Shown here piece after piece: positions 7,232 to 15,425 of a stretch of DNA of 33,810 bases. The stretch lies in NCBI GenBank assembly GCA_937889595.1, contig CALAOR010000009.1, forward strand, positions 1 to 33,810, in the 5' to 3' direction. The first letter of the stretch is position 1, and the number at the start of each line of letters is the position of its first letter. Source of the stretch: an uncultured bacterium (GTDB taxonomy: Bacteria > Oederibacteriota > PGYV01 > Palsa-1178). Position numbers and translations under genes: made by a program. The notes under the pieces were generated by a model, which was not told where the DNA came from, did not search any database, and saw only the letters and a program-made list of their open reading frames with translations.

Positions 7232-9172
7232 TTAAAACTGGTTATGCTTTAATACCCGTGTTTCAAAGAATTTCTCTATGTCATTGACGTCTGACGTGAT
7301 CCTTGCCTCAGGCAGCGACTTCACGAATAATTTCCCATATGTTTTCCCCGTTATCCTGCTGTCAAGTATGGCGACAACGCCATAGTCGTCTTTTGAGCGT
7401 ATCAGCCTTCCAAACCCCTGCTTTAGCATGAATATGGCGCGCGGGAGCGCTATCTCGGCAAAATCATTCCCGCCTTCGTCCGTCACGTGGTTATAAATGG
7501 CTTTTTGCATTGGGTGCTCGGGTACTTCAAAAGGCAGCCTCGTTATGATAACGCACTTTAATGCTTCGCCTTTTATGTCTATGCCCTGCCAGAATGTGGA
7601 CGTGGCAAAAAGGACCGAAGGCTCTTTTTTGAATTCACGCACAAGTTCCATGGGCGAGGCCTGGCCCTGTATGAGCATGGGCATTTTATGGGCCTTTTCC
7701 GATATTTCCCTGTGGAGCTTTTTCATGAGGTCCAGTGAGGTAAAAAGCACAAAAACGCCTCCCCCTGTCATTTCTATGATCTGTTCCACGCGTTCGGTCA
7801 GGCGTTCCCTGAAATCCGGGGATTGCGGTACGGGCAGCGTCTTTTCCAGGTATAAAAGCGAATTGTTTTTATAATCAAAAGGCGACTTTAAAAGCCCGGT
7901 GGCCGCGTCTTCGAGGCCGAACTGCTTTACCACGTAATTGAAATTCTCGCCTGCGGAGAGCGTGGCGGAGGTAAATACCACGCACTCGTAATTAAAACGC
8001 ACGTGTTCCTCAAAATCTTTTTTAAGCTCATACGGGGTCACATACAGGACAGTATCCTTATCACCCTTGATTTCCGCCCAGTAAAAATACGCTTGGCTGT
8101 TTTTTTTAAGCCACATGTCCATCACGTCCGCCTGTTCATTTACCGACAGCAGCAGGTATTCCGTATACTTTTTCCTTCCTTTGTCATCTTCTTCCCTTAT
8201 TGTATCATTGAGTTCATATATGAGCCCCGACAAGCCCGCCCTGATGTCAATATAGGCGTTCACACCCGCCGAAGAGTGGGTTAAAAGCGCCGTGCCGGTT
8301 TTTATCAGCGATAATTCCTGCTGTATGCCGGCCATGAATTGCTCAAACTCGTGTTTGGCCGCCTTTATCTGAGCGCGTCTTTCCCTGTAGTCATTTTTTG
8401 TGGTTTTCTTTTTGTACTTTAAGAATTCCTCAAGTTCGTGCAGGAGTTCCATGTATCCGGAAAATGAGATCTGCCGGGAAAACATGCCCCTCATGGTGTC
8501 TTCAAGCCTGTGCGCCTCGTCAAAGACAACGGCCGAGGATTCGGGCAGGAGTTTTTTATTTACCATAAGGTCGGAAAAGAAAAGATGGTGGTTTACAACT
8601 ATGATATGGGCCTTGCGCAGTTTGCGGCGCATGGACCAGTAGTAGCATTTGTTGAAATGAACGCACGATTCTTCCTGGCACAAAGGTTTCTGCCTGTTTA
8701 TGTTCTGCCACACCTCGTTTGGTATGTGGAACTTCGTATTCTCGCGCAGGCCCTCGCCTTCTTTTATGAAGTGCATCATGTCCGTCACATCAAGGGCATT
8801 GATGAAAAGCGACCCTTTACTTTTAAATTCCTTCATGCGCCTCGCGCAGACATAGTTGCCCGCGCCGAATATAATTTCATATTTTAATTCAGGGAATATT
8901 TGATTTACTAATGGCAGGTCTTTTTTAAATATCTGGCTCTGCAAAGCTTTTGAATACGTGGATATTATGACCCTTTTTTTATTGTCCAGGGCGTATTCCG
9001 CCATAGGAATAAGGTAAGCCAGTGTTTTGCCAACGCCAGTACCTGCTTCCACTATGAGGCAATCGCTGTTTTTCAGGGCCAATTTGACAGCCTCTGCCAT
9101 TTCAACCTGTTCGGGCCGGTCCTCGTAATTGTCTATCAGGCCGGGTATGTCTTCGGTGAAATATTTTTTCAC
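7232..9172 (-). CDS. ATP-dependent DNA helicase, DinG/XPD-like (Fe-S)
   Basis: A 646-residue superfamily-2 helicase. Walker A is AGTGVGKT (43-50) after the Q-motif-like DNYEDRPEQVEMA, and the DEAH box is at 218-221. Four cysteines (C109, C165, C170, C176) are spaced as in the 4Fe-4S domain of DinG/XPD helicases. The late motif QGFGRLIRSKDDYG (near residue 600) is motif VI. These enzymes unwind DNA 5' to 3', including forked, D-loop and R-loop substrates. There is no N-terminal exonuclease domain, unlike Gram-positive DinG. Translation starts with GTG at 9172, overlapping the TGA of the upstream TPR gene by four bases, with AAGGA in the upstream coding sequence, so it is translationally coupled to that gene. 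Confidence 0.93.
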   Translation of the reverse strand: MKKYFTEDIPGLIDNYEDRPEQVEMAEAVKLALKNSDCLIVEAGTGVGKTLAYLIPMAEYALDNKKRVIISTYSKALQSQIFKKDLPLVNQIFPELKYEIIFGAGNYVCARRMKEFKSKGSLFINALDVTDMMHFIKEGEGLRENTKFHIPNEVWQNINRQKPLCQEESCVHFNKCYYWSMRRKLRKAHIIVVNHHLFFSDLMVNKKLLPESSAVVFDEAHRLEDTMRGMFSRQISFSGYMELLHELEEFLKYKKKTTKNDYRERRAQIKAAKHEFEQFMAGIQQELSLIKTGTALLTHSSAGVNAYIDIRAGLSGLIYELNDTIREEDDKGRKKYTEYLLLSVNEQADVMDMWLKKNSQAYFYWAEIKGDKDTVLYVTPYELKKDFEEHVRFNYECVVFTSATLSAGENFNYVVKQFGLEDAATGLLKSPFDYKNNSLLYLEKTLPVPQSPDFRERLTERVEQIIEMTGGGVFVLFTSLDLMKKLHREISEKAHKMPMLIQGQASPMELVREFKKEPSVLFATSTFWQGIDIKGEALKCVIITRLPFEVPEHPMQKAIYNHVTDEGGNDFAEIALPRAIFMLKQGFGRLIRSKDDYGVVAILDSRITGKTYGKLFVKSLPEARITSDVNDIEKFFETRVLKHNQF

Positions 9173-9975
9173 CAGTCCTTTTCCTTGCTGTTGCCTTTTG
9201 GCGGCGCCTGCTGCATATTATCCGGTTCCATACTCTGCCGCATCATATAATTGCGTATTTCCTCGGGGGACATGTTGAAAACATTCGGAAAATCATTCTC
9301 GTTCTGCTTGTGCCTGTATTGTTTTCCAAAATAATTTTTATAATCCTTTTCCGATTTCTGCGTCATATTCATCAGAGCCTGCACTTCATCAGCGGACATA
9401 CCGAGTTCTTTTTGCGGGTCGGGTTTATTCCCGGCTTTTTGTTGCCCCTGTCCCGCACCGCTGTTCTGGCCGCTTTTACCGGCCTGGGAGCCCTTGCCCT
9501 GTTGTCCTTTTTGTTCCTGCCCTTTGCCGTCTTTCCCTTTATTATCCTGATTCTTTCCCTGTTGCCCCTGCTGATTTTGTTTGTCTTTGCCGTCTTTCCC
9601 TTTATCCTGTTTATTATCTTTGCCGCCCTTTTTGTCTTTCTTGTCCTTATTTTCCTCCTGCTTTTTTATCTTATCCTGCGTGACCAGTATGTTTGTTTTT
9701 GTATCCTCGTCTTTGGGGTTTAATTCCAGAGCTTTATTGTACATTTTAAGCGCGTCTTCATACTGTTCCTGCCTGTATAGGGAATTTCCAGCGTTGTAAT
9801 ACCCTTCAAAAAAACCGGGTTTGTCCTTGATGAATTTGGAATAACCCTCCAGGGCTTTTGCGTAATCGCCGTCCAAATAACTTTTATTGCCTTCTTTAAA
9901 AGTATTGGCGCCGAGGACACAAGCCGGCAGCAGGCATAAAAGTACGGCAGCTGTGATAAATTTCATAATTTTCAT
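9169..9975 (-). CDS. TPR protein with low-complexity K/Q/G/D region (BatC-like), exported
   Basis: A 268-residue protein in four parts. There is a signal sequence with a possible lipobox (LPAC, Cys19; Pro at -2 is unusual) or ordinary cleavage after VLGA. Two to three TPR units follow (residues 25-100, with NAGNSLYRQEQYEDALKMYN and similar). Then comes a highly charged low-complexity linker (about 105-190) rich in Lys, Gln, Gly and Asp, and a conserved-looking C-terminal segment (MSADEVQALMNMTQKSEKDY). This layout resembles BatC-type TPR proteins of the aerotolerance (Bat) operons, but no BatA, BatB, BatD or MoxR gene is in the window. It shares an operon with the DinG-like helicase. Calling it BatC-like rests on architecture; another periplasmic TPR scaffold is possible. 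Confidence 0.75.
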   Translation of the reverse strand: MKIMKFITAAVLLCLLPACVLGANTFKEGNKSYLDGDYAKALEGYSKFIKDKPGFFEGYYNAGNSLYRQEQYEDALKMYNKALELNPKDEDTKTNILVTQDKIKKQEENKDKKDKKGGKDNKQDKGKDGKDKQNQQGQQGKNQDNKGKDGKGQEQKGQQGKGSQAGKSGQNSGAGQGQQKAGNKPDPQKELGMSADEVQALMNMTQKSEKDYKNYFGKQYRHKQNENDFPNVFNMSPEEIRNYMMRQSMEPDNMQQAPPKGNSKEKDW

Positions 9976-10009
9976 AACATCACCGGTCTATAGGATTTTG
10001 TATACAGTA

Positions 10010-10038
10010 ATTATAATTGATAATTTCATCATTTTCAA
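10010..10038 (-). promoter_or_regulatory. Sigma-70-type promoter for the TPR-helicase operon
   Basis: On the minus strand TTGAAA (10038-10033), a 17-base spacer and TATAAT (10015-10010) form a near-consensus promoter. The predicted start is near 10003, about 28 bases before ATG 9975. It separates this operon from the ABC operon that ends at 10089. Confidence 0.8.
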
Positions 10039-10088
10039 GGGGATAAAAACACATTGTGCCCGTAGTTATATACTGAATTATGTTTAAT

Positions 10089-11234
10089 TTACCCGACGGT
10101 TTTCTTAAACTGCTTCACAGCTATGGTAAAAACTATCACGCCATAAAGGAATAGCGCCCCGCTCTGTGGGAGCAGTTCCATGAACCCCAGGTCCTTTAGG
10201 AATATCCCCCTGACTATGACCAGGTAATACCTCATTGGTATCAGGTAAGTGAACCACTGAAGGATTATTGGCATGTTCTTTATCGGGAATATGAACCCTG
10301 ACAACAGTATATTCGGCATCATGAAAAATATCGAGGTAAGCATGGCCTGCTGCTGCGTGGCTGAAATGGTTGAGATAAGGATCCCTATTCCCAGGTTGGT
10401 TATTATCATTATAAGGGAAAGTCCCAAAAGCAGGAAATAATTCCCGGCAAAATCTATCTGAAAAACGATCAGGGATACTATTATTATCAGGATTATATCC
10501 ACCAGCGCGAGAAATATATACGGTATTATCTTTCCCATTATTATCTGCCACGGCTTGACCGGGGTGACAAGCATCTGCTCTATGTTCCCGGATTCTTTTT
10601 CCCTTACAAGCGACAAAGCAGTGATAACAAGTGTTACTATGGTCACGATCATGGCTATGACCCCGGGCACCATTGTGTTCGCGCTTTTTAATTCAGGATT
10701 ATACCAGACCCTGTCTTCCATCACCACAGACGGCAAAGCACCCACTATATTCCTCATCTGCGTCATTTTTTTCGCGAATATTTCCGATGAGAACCCGTTA
10801 ATTATGAGCACTGCCCTGGTCATGGATATTCCCGCGCTGTTGGAGTCGGACCCGTCAACTATGAGCTGCACCTGCGTTTTTTTTCCTTTTTTAATGTTCT
10901 CAGAGAATTTTTCCGGTATGCGCACGCATATCTTTGCCCTGTTCGTCCCGAACTCGGGTTTTATGTCTTCCGGGGTCCTTGAATAATTCACGACCCTGAA
11001 ATATTCGCTGTTATAAAATTTTTCCCCCAGGGAACGGCTCAGGACAGATCCGTCCTCGTCGCATATCATGGTCTTTACATGGGTAATATCGGTCACGGCC
11101 ACGAAACCGAAAACTATGGCCTGCAAAATGGGAGCTATTATAAGGAAACGGCCCACGCCGGAACGCTGTATCTCTATTATCTCTTTTTTCATGACATGCA
11201 GCATCTGGCTTATGAAAACAGGCACTTTACGCAT
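10089..11234 (-). CDS. ABC-2 type permease (YbhR-like)
   Basis: A 381-residue ABC-2 permease. One membrane segment lies near residues 25-45, a large extracytoplasmic loop spans about 50-185, and five membrane segments fill 190-375. The amphipathic EKESGNIEQMLVTPVKPWQIIMGK motif region (around residue 215), where the ATPase docks in ABC2_membrane_3 proteins, is present. It is the last gene of the TetR-HlyD-ATPase-ATPase-permease-permease operon, matching YbhR of the E. coli ybhGFSR efflux locus. The two permeases are paralogous and likely form a heterodimer. ATG 11234 follows GAAGG. No terminator is obvious after its stop; the next promoter begins within 50 bases. Confidence 0.92.
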   Translation of the reverse strand: MRKVPVFISQMLHVMKKEIIEIQRSGVGRFLIIAPILQAIVFGFVAVTDITHVKTMICDEDGSVLSRSLGEKFYNSEYFRVVNYSRTPEDIKPEFGTNRAKICVRIPEKFSENIKKGKKTQVQLIVDGSDSNSAGISMTRAVLIINGFSSEIFAKKMTQMRNIVGALPSVVMEDRVWYNPELKSANTMVPGVIAMIVTIVTLVITALSLVREKESGNIEQMLVTPVKPWQIIMGKIIPYIFLALVDIILIIIVSLIVFQIDFAGNYFLLLGLSLIMIITNLGIGILISTISATQQQAMLTSIFFMMPNILLSGFIFPIKNMPIILQWFTYLIPMRYYLVIVRGIFLKDLGFMELLPQSGALFLYGVIVFTIAVKQFKKTVG

Positions 11235-11264
11235 TTGAACCTTCTTTCCAATATCTCATTTTTT

Positions 11265-12428
11265 TTATCCCAGGTCTTTCCTGAATTTGTTCGCCGAAAT
11301 CAGCAGGAATATCATGCCGAATAAGAACAGGAACCACGCCTCGCCCCAAAGCGCGGATATGCCCGTGTCGGCCTTCAAAAATATGGTCCGCAGCGCCGTT
11401 ATAAAATACCTGGCGGGGAATACATAGGTAATCATCCTTATTATCCACGGCATGGAATCTATAGGGAACATAAACCCCGACAATAATATGGACGGGAGCA
11501 GCGTTGAAAAGGCCGTGGCTATGACAGCCATCTGCTGGGTTGAAGCAAGGCTTGATATGAAAAGGCCCAGGCCCAGGGCGCAGAAAAGGAACAACAATGA
11601 AAATATAACAAGCGTAAAATAATTGCCCTGAAACGGCACCTTGAACCACAATATGCCCACAATCACGATTTCAGCCACATCTATCAGGCATATCAGTATA
11701 TAAGGCGTTAATTTTCCTATCATAAGTTCAAGCGGTTTGATCGGCGTGGATATAAGCTGCTCAAAGGTCCCTTTTTCCTTTTCACCCACTATGGTAAGCG
11801 AAGTGAGAAGCGCGGCTATGAGCATCATGATTATGGCGATAAGGCCGGGAATAATAAAATTTGAGCTTTTGAGTTCCTGATTGTACCAGACCCTGGGCAC
11901 GGTTTCCACCATGGGTATGGTCTTCGGGTTAAACCCCCTGCTCTTTACCTCTTCAAGCAGTATGCCCCGGGACACGCTCGCGATGATCATATTCGCGTAA
12001 CCCAGGGCCGTATTGGTGGTAGTCGGGTCGGACCCGTCGCCTATAACCTGTATCTTTGCCGTCTGGTTCTTTTTAACTGCTTTTTCCAGGCCCAGGGGCA
12101 GGGTCACTATGGCCTTTATCCTGTTTATCCTTATGGCTTCGACGCTTTTCGCCATATTATTTTCTGCCGGTTTATACATCTCAAAATACCCGGACGATGT
12201 GAATTTCGCCGCAATGAGCCTGCTTAACGCGGACCTGTCATAATCCACCACGGAAAAATCCAGCTTATTTATGTCAAACGTCACTGCATAGGAATACAGC
12301 ACCAGGAGCAGCACGGGTGCGACAAGCACTATGGCCAGCGACCTTGCATCCCTTACTATATGCAGGAACTCTTTTTTAAACACCGGTATTATCCTTTTAA
12401 AGTTTAAAGTGCCCCTGTCATTTGCCAC
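11265..12428 (-). CDS. ABC-2 type permease (YbhS-like)
   Basis: A protein of about 387 residues with the same layout as its downstream paralogue: a first membrane segment (AIVLVAPVLLLVLYSYAV), a large outer loop, the GEKEKGTFEQLISTPIKPLE coupling-helix region, and five further membrane segments. I chose GTG at 12428, because GGGAG lies about eight bases upstream within the end of the ATPase gene; the frame stays open to a TTG at 12449. The start overlaps the upstream ATPase stop by 11 bases, which suggests coupled synthesis of ATPase and permease. With its paralogue it would form the membrane channel of an exporter working with the HlyD adaptor. The substrate (drug, cation or lipid-like compound) is unknown. 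Confidence 0.92.
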   Translation of the reverse strand: MANDRGTLNFKRIIPVFKKEFLHIVRDARSLAIVLVAPVLLLVLYSYAVTFDINKLDFSVVDYDRSALSRLIAAKFTSSGYFEMYKPAENNMAKSVEAIRINRIKAIVTLPLGLEKAVKKNQTAKIQVIGDGSDPTTTNTALGYANMIIASVSRGILLEEVKSRGFNPKTIPMVETVPRVWYNQELKSSNFIIPGLIAIIMMLIAALLTSLTIVGEKEKGTFEQLISTPIKPLELMIGKLTPYILICLIDVAEIVIVGILWFKVPFQGNYFTLVIFSLLFLFCALGLGLFISSLASTQQMAVIATAFSTLLPSILLSGFMFPIDSMPWIIRMITYVFPARYFITALRTIFLKADTGISALWGEAWFLFLFGMIFLLISANKFRKDLG

Positions 12429-13362
12429 TTGACTCGCTCCCTTTGACAAGATTTACAAAAACATCCTCCATAGTGGGTTCCACGTTCTCCGGTTTGGAGA
12501 ATTTTATCCCGGCTCCGTTTAGCACTTCCCTTATGACCGCGTCCGCCTGTTCCATGCCGGACAGCGGTATAAGGTGTATGAGCGCGCCATGTATTGAAAT
12601 TTCTCCAAGTTCATCCTTTTTCGCGCTGAGTAATTTATAAGCCTCGACCGGCGCTTCTGATTCTATTTCCATTATCGGCTTTTTAAATACCGCGGATTTT
12701 ATGTCATGTATGGTACCTTCCTTTATTATACGCCCGTTATTCATGAGCGCTATCCTGTGGCAGTGTTCCACCTCGTCCATATAATGTGTTGTCACAAATA
12801 CCGTGATGCCTGATTTTGAAAGCATGTCTATTATCTCCCAGAACCTGCGACGCAGAAGCGGGTCCACGCCCGCAGTCGGTTCGTCTAAGAACACTATCTC
12901 GGGTTTGTGCGCGATGGCGCAGGCCAGTGCCACCCTTTGTTTTAACCCGCCGGGCATGTCTCCGACTATATTCTTTTCCAAACCGTCAAGTTCGGTGTAT
13001 TTTAAGACTTCGGGCATGCGTTGCTTTATAAATTCATCGTCTTTCCCGTAAAGGCCCGCGTAAAAATCGATATTTTCCGCCACTGTCAGGCTGGGATAAA
13101 GAGAAAATTTCTGCGACATATAGCCGAGCCGCTTTTTTACCTCTTCAGGGTCGTTCTTTATGGAGAACCCGGCAACAATCGCATCCCCGGAAGTGGGCTC
13201 CAGCAGCCCGCAAAGCATGCGTATAGTGGTGGTTTTTCCAGCGCCGTTTGCGCCTAAAAACCCGTATATCTCGCCCTTTTCAACCTCAAAAGATATGGAA
13301 TCCACGGCGACAAAATCGCCGAAGGTTTTCTGTAGGTTCTTTGCGCTTACGCTTTGTTGCAT
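12418..13362 (-). CDS. ABC transporter ATP-binding protein (C-terminal half of YbhF equivalent)
   Basis: A protein of about 314 residues with Walker A GANGAGKT (37-44), a signature degenerate at its start (MPGGLKQR rather than LSGGQ), Walker B plus Glu (IVFLDEPTAGVDP) and a switch His (TTHYMDEVEHC). The C-terminal DUF4162-like extension is typical of drug-export ATPases. I chose ATG 13362, behind AAGGAG. The frame is also open further upstream to 13479, but that part is translated heptamer repeat (ENREQRT units), not a plausible domain. In E. coli YbhF two such domains are fused; here they are separate genes with a repeat hairpin between them. It overlaps the next permease gene. Confidence 0.94.
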   Translation of the reverse strand: MQQSVSAKNLQKTFGDFVAVDSISFEVEKGEIYGFLGANGAGKTTTIRMLCGLLEPTSGDAIVAGFSIKNDPEEVKKRLGYMSQKFSLYPSLTVAENIDFYAGLYGKDDEFIKQRMPEVLKYTELDGLEKNIVGDMPGGLKQRVALACAIAHKPEIVFLDEPTAGVDPLLRRRFWEIIDMLSKSGITVFVTTHYMDEVEHCHRIALMNNGRIIKEGTIHDIKSAVFKKPIMEIESEAPVEAYKLLSAKKDELGEISIHGALIHLIPLSGMEQADAVIREVLNGAGIKFSKPENVEPTMEDVFVNLVKGSESSGK

Positions 13363-13372
13363 GGAGCTCCTT

Positions 13373-13486
13373 GTTCTCTGTTCTCTGTTCTCTGTTCTCT
13401 GTTCTCTGTTCTCTGTTCTCTGTTCTCTGTTCGAAACCAAACAAAGAACAAAGAACACAGAACAAAGAACACAGAACATAGAACAA
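13373..13486. repeat. Heptamer-repeat hairpin element 1
   Basis: Eight perfect tandem copies of GTTCTCT (13373-13428), plus GTTC, face five divergent copies of the complementary heptamer GAACANA (13446-13480) plus GAAC, across a short spacer. On the minus-strand mRNA this gives a long imperfect hairpin directly between the stop of ATPase 1 (13490) and the ribosome-binding site of ATPase 2. Because the unit is seven bases long and has no stop in any phase, all six frames stay open and read ENREQRT or SVLCSLF. In this copy the arms do not match at the variable base of each unit, so the stem has regular mismatches. Confidence 0.9.
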
Positions 13487-13489
13487 TCT

Positions 13490-14392
13490 TTACGCCTTTA
13501 TCCTCTCCACAAAAACATCCTCCACGCTCGCCGCTATGCGCCTCACCGTAACCTCGCCGCATATCCTGCCGCAAAAATCGTCAGCTGCGGCATTGTCGGT
13601 AAGTATCACATGGAACCGCTCTCCCAGCTGCTGCCAGTCCTTAATATATTTGCTGTTTTTTATGGCTTCCAGTACCAAATGTTCTTTGCCTTCGCCTGTC
13701 ACTTCAACAACCACCCCGTTTAAGTTCCTTCTCAGATTTTTTGGGGTGTCGGTAAGCACTATCTGGCCCCTGAACATGAGGCCTATTCGCGAGCACTGCT
13801 CTGCCTCGTCCATGTACGGGGTGCTCACCACTATTGTGACGCCTTCCGAATGTATCCCCTGCAGTATTTCCCAAAATTCCCTCCGGGATACCGGATCCAC
13901 TCCCGTGGTAGGCTCGTCCAAAAAGAGTATCTCCGGCCTGTGTATAAGCGTGCATATCAGCGCAAGTTTCTGCTTCATTCCGCCTGAAAGTTTACCCGCC
14001 AGCCTGTCTTTAAAAGGTTCCAACCTTGTCATTTTTAAAAGCGGCGCAAGCCTTTCATAGAGCGTTTTCCTGTCAATGCCGTAAACATCCGCGAAAAATG
14101 CTATGTTTTCATTTATAGTAAGGTCGGTGTAAAGGCTGAACCTCTGGCACATGTACCCTATTTTCTCCTTAACCGCCTCGGCAGCATCGGGAAGTTTTTT
14201 ATCAAGCACCATTACCTGTCCGCTTCCCGGAAGCATTATGCCGGCCAGTATGCGCAGCGTGGTTGTTTTTCCGGCGCCGTCCGGCCCGATCAGCCCGAAT
14301 ATTTCCCCGCGTTCCACGGAAAAATTCAGGCCGTTAACCGCTGTAACATCCTTGAATTTTTTTGTCAGGCCTTTTACGTCGATTACGTTCAT
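13490..14392 (-). CDS. ABC transporter ATP-binding protein (N-terminal half of YbhF equivalent)
   Basis: A 300-residue ATPase with Walker A GPDGAGKT (36-43), canonical signature LSGGMKQK, Walker B/Glu ILFLDEPTTGVDP and the family's C-terminal extension. The normal switch His position reads STPYMDEAEQC, with Pro where the sister ATPase has His. That could mean the pair has one consensus and one degenerate nucleotide site, as in many heterodimeric ABC transporters. ATG 14392 follows AAAGGA. The open frame to 14536 is only heptamer repeat. Stop TAA (13492-13490) abuts repeat element 1. It powers export together with the second ATPase and the two permeases. Confidence 0.94.
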   Translation of the reverse strand: MNVIDVKGLTKKFKDVTAVNGLNFSVERGEIFGLIGPDGAGKTTTLRILAGIMLPGSGQVMVLDKKLPDAAEAVKEKIGYMCQRFSLYTDLTINENIAFFADVYGIDRKTLYERLAPLLKMTRLEPFKDRLAGKLSGGMKQKLALICTLIHRPEILFLDEPTTGVDPVSRREFWEILQGIHSEGVTIVVSTPYMDEAEQCSRIGLMFRGQIVLTDTPKNLRRNLNGVVVEVTGEGKEHLVLEAIKNSKYIKDWQQLGERFHVILTDNAAADDFCGRICGEVTVRRIAASVEDVFVERIKA

Positions 14393-14406
14393 GGGGGTCC
14401 TTTGTT

Positions 14407-14543
14407 GTTCTTTGTTCTCTGTTCTTTGTTCTTTGTTCTCTGTTCTTTGTTCTCTGTTCTTTGTTCTCTGTTCTTTGTTCTCTGTTCTCTGTTCTGTGTT
14501 CTGGCCTTTGAACAAAGAACAGAGAACAGAGAACAAAGAACAA
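14407..14543. repeat. Heptamer-repeat hairpin element 2
   Basis: Fourteen tandem GTTCTNN units (14407-14504; mostly TTT or TCT endings), a five-base spacer, then almost five inverted units (14510-14543). The stretches 14470-14501 and 14510-14541 are inverted repeats matching at 31 of 32 positions, including the variable unit-specific bases, so a very stable hairpin is expected in DNA or RNA. It fills the gap between the HlyD gene stop and the ribosome-binding site of ATPase 1. Like element 1 it is open in all six frames. Confidence 0.92.
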
Positions 14544-14546
14544 TCT

Positions 14547-15341
14547 TTACATCTTTATCTCCACATCCGCCGGTATTCCCGGTTTTAAGATATGCTCCGG
14601 ATTTGGGACCGTTACCTGGATTTCAAATACTTCTTTTATCCTTTCATCTTTTGTCTGCACGTTCTTGGGTGTGAACTCAGCCTGGCTTGATATGAATGTT
14701 ACTTTCCCCGTGAACTCTTTCTTATCCAACGCGTCTATTTTGACTTTTACATCGTCCCCGTATTTTATCATTTCCATTTCCTTTAACGGCACATATATGG
14801 TTACTTTTGCGGTTCCCAGGTCACCCAGGGTAAATAACGGCGAACTGGGCGAAACAAGTTCTCCTACTTCCACATATTTTTTAAGTATCACGCCGTCCCA
14901 GGGGGCCGTAACAGATGCTTCCTGTGTCATTACCTCTGCCTGTTTAAGCTGTGACGCGGCGCTGATGAAATTGGCGCGTGACAGGTCAAACTGCTGCTGG
15001 GATATCGAGCTTGCCTCGAACATGTTCTTTGACCTGTTATATATATCCTGGGAATTTTTAAACATGGCCGCAGCCGCGTCCTTCTGCGCCGCAACTATGG
15101 AGTCATCGAGCGCGGCTAAAAGCTGTCCTTTTATAACTGATGCGCCTTCATCAACCGAAAGCGAAGTAACCCTGCTTGATATACGGGACGCGACATCCAC
15201 TTCCCTCACTTCAACCGTTCCGGAGGCTAAAATACCTTTTTCCTTATTAAACATCTTCGGCACCAGCCAGATACCCAGGACCGTAAGGATCACCATTGCC
15301 GCTATTATCGGCCTTGCTTTTTTTACTTTTTCCATATCCAT
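14547..15341 (-). CDS. HlyD/RND-type membrane fusion (adaptor) protein, YbhG-like
   Basis: A 264-residue periplasmic adaptor. A single N-terminal membrane anchor covers about residues 9-30 (PIIAAMVILTVLGIWLVPKM). A lipoyl/barrel-sandwich half follows (VEVREVDVASRISSRVTSLS), then an alpha-helical coiled coil of about 60 residues (80-140), then the second half (VTAPWDGVILKKYVEVGELV) and a beta-barrel. It bridges an inner-membrane ABC exporter to the outer membrane or periplasm, which is the main argument for a diderm host. Gene order (TetR, adaptor, ATPases, permeases) equals E. coli cecR-ybhGFSR. ATG 15341 has AGGAGG six bases upstream. Its stop is followed immediately by repeat element 2. Confidence 0.92.
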   Translation of the reverse strand: MDMEKVKKARPIIAAMVILTVLGIWLVPKMFNKEKGILASGTVEVREVDVASRISSRVTSLSVDEGASVIKGQLLAALDDSIVAAQKDAAAAMFKNSQDIYNRSKNMFEASSISQQQFDLSRANFISAASQLKQAEVMTQEASVTAPWDGVILKKYVEVGELVSPSSPLFTLGDLGTAKVTIYVPLKEMEMIKYGDDVKVKIDALDKKEFTGKVTFISSQAEFTPKNVQTKDERIKEVFEIQVTVPNPEHILKPGIPADVEIKM

Positions 15342-15425
15342 GCATTACCTCCTGCGGTAAATATAATTTTTAATCCAATTACCGGCTGAACTTCACGGTT
15401 TTTATTCCGCATCCGCCATCCGGCA

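Noticed and set aside
9310-9723. Plus-strand hydrophobic 137-residue frame
   Set aside because: It is antisense to the Lys/Gln/Gly-rich linker of the TPR gene; the Leu/Phe-rich look is the complement of Lys codons.
13363-13479. N-terminal extension of the ATPase beginning MFCVLC and followed by ENREQRT repeats
   Set aside because: It is the heptamer repeat read through an open frame. A good ribosome-binding site and the family's normal N-terminus place the start at 13362.
14393-14536. N-terminal extension of the other ATPase with EQRTENK repeats
   Set aside because: Same reason: repeat sequence with no stop in any frame. The real start with AAAGGA is at 14392.
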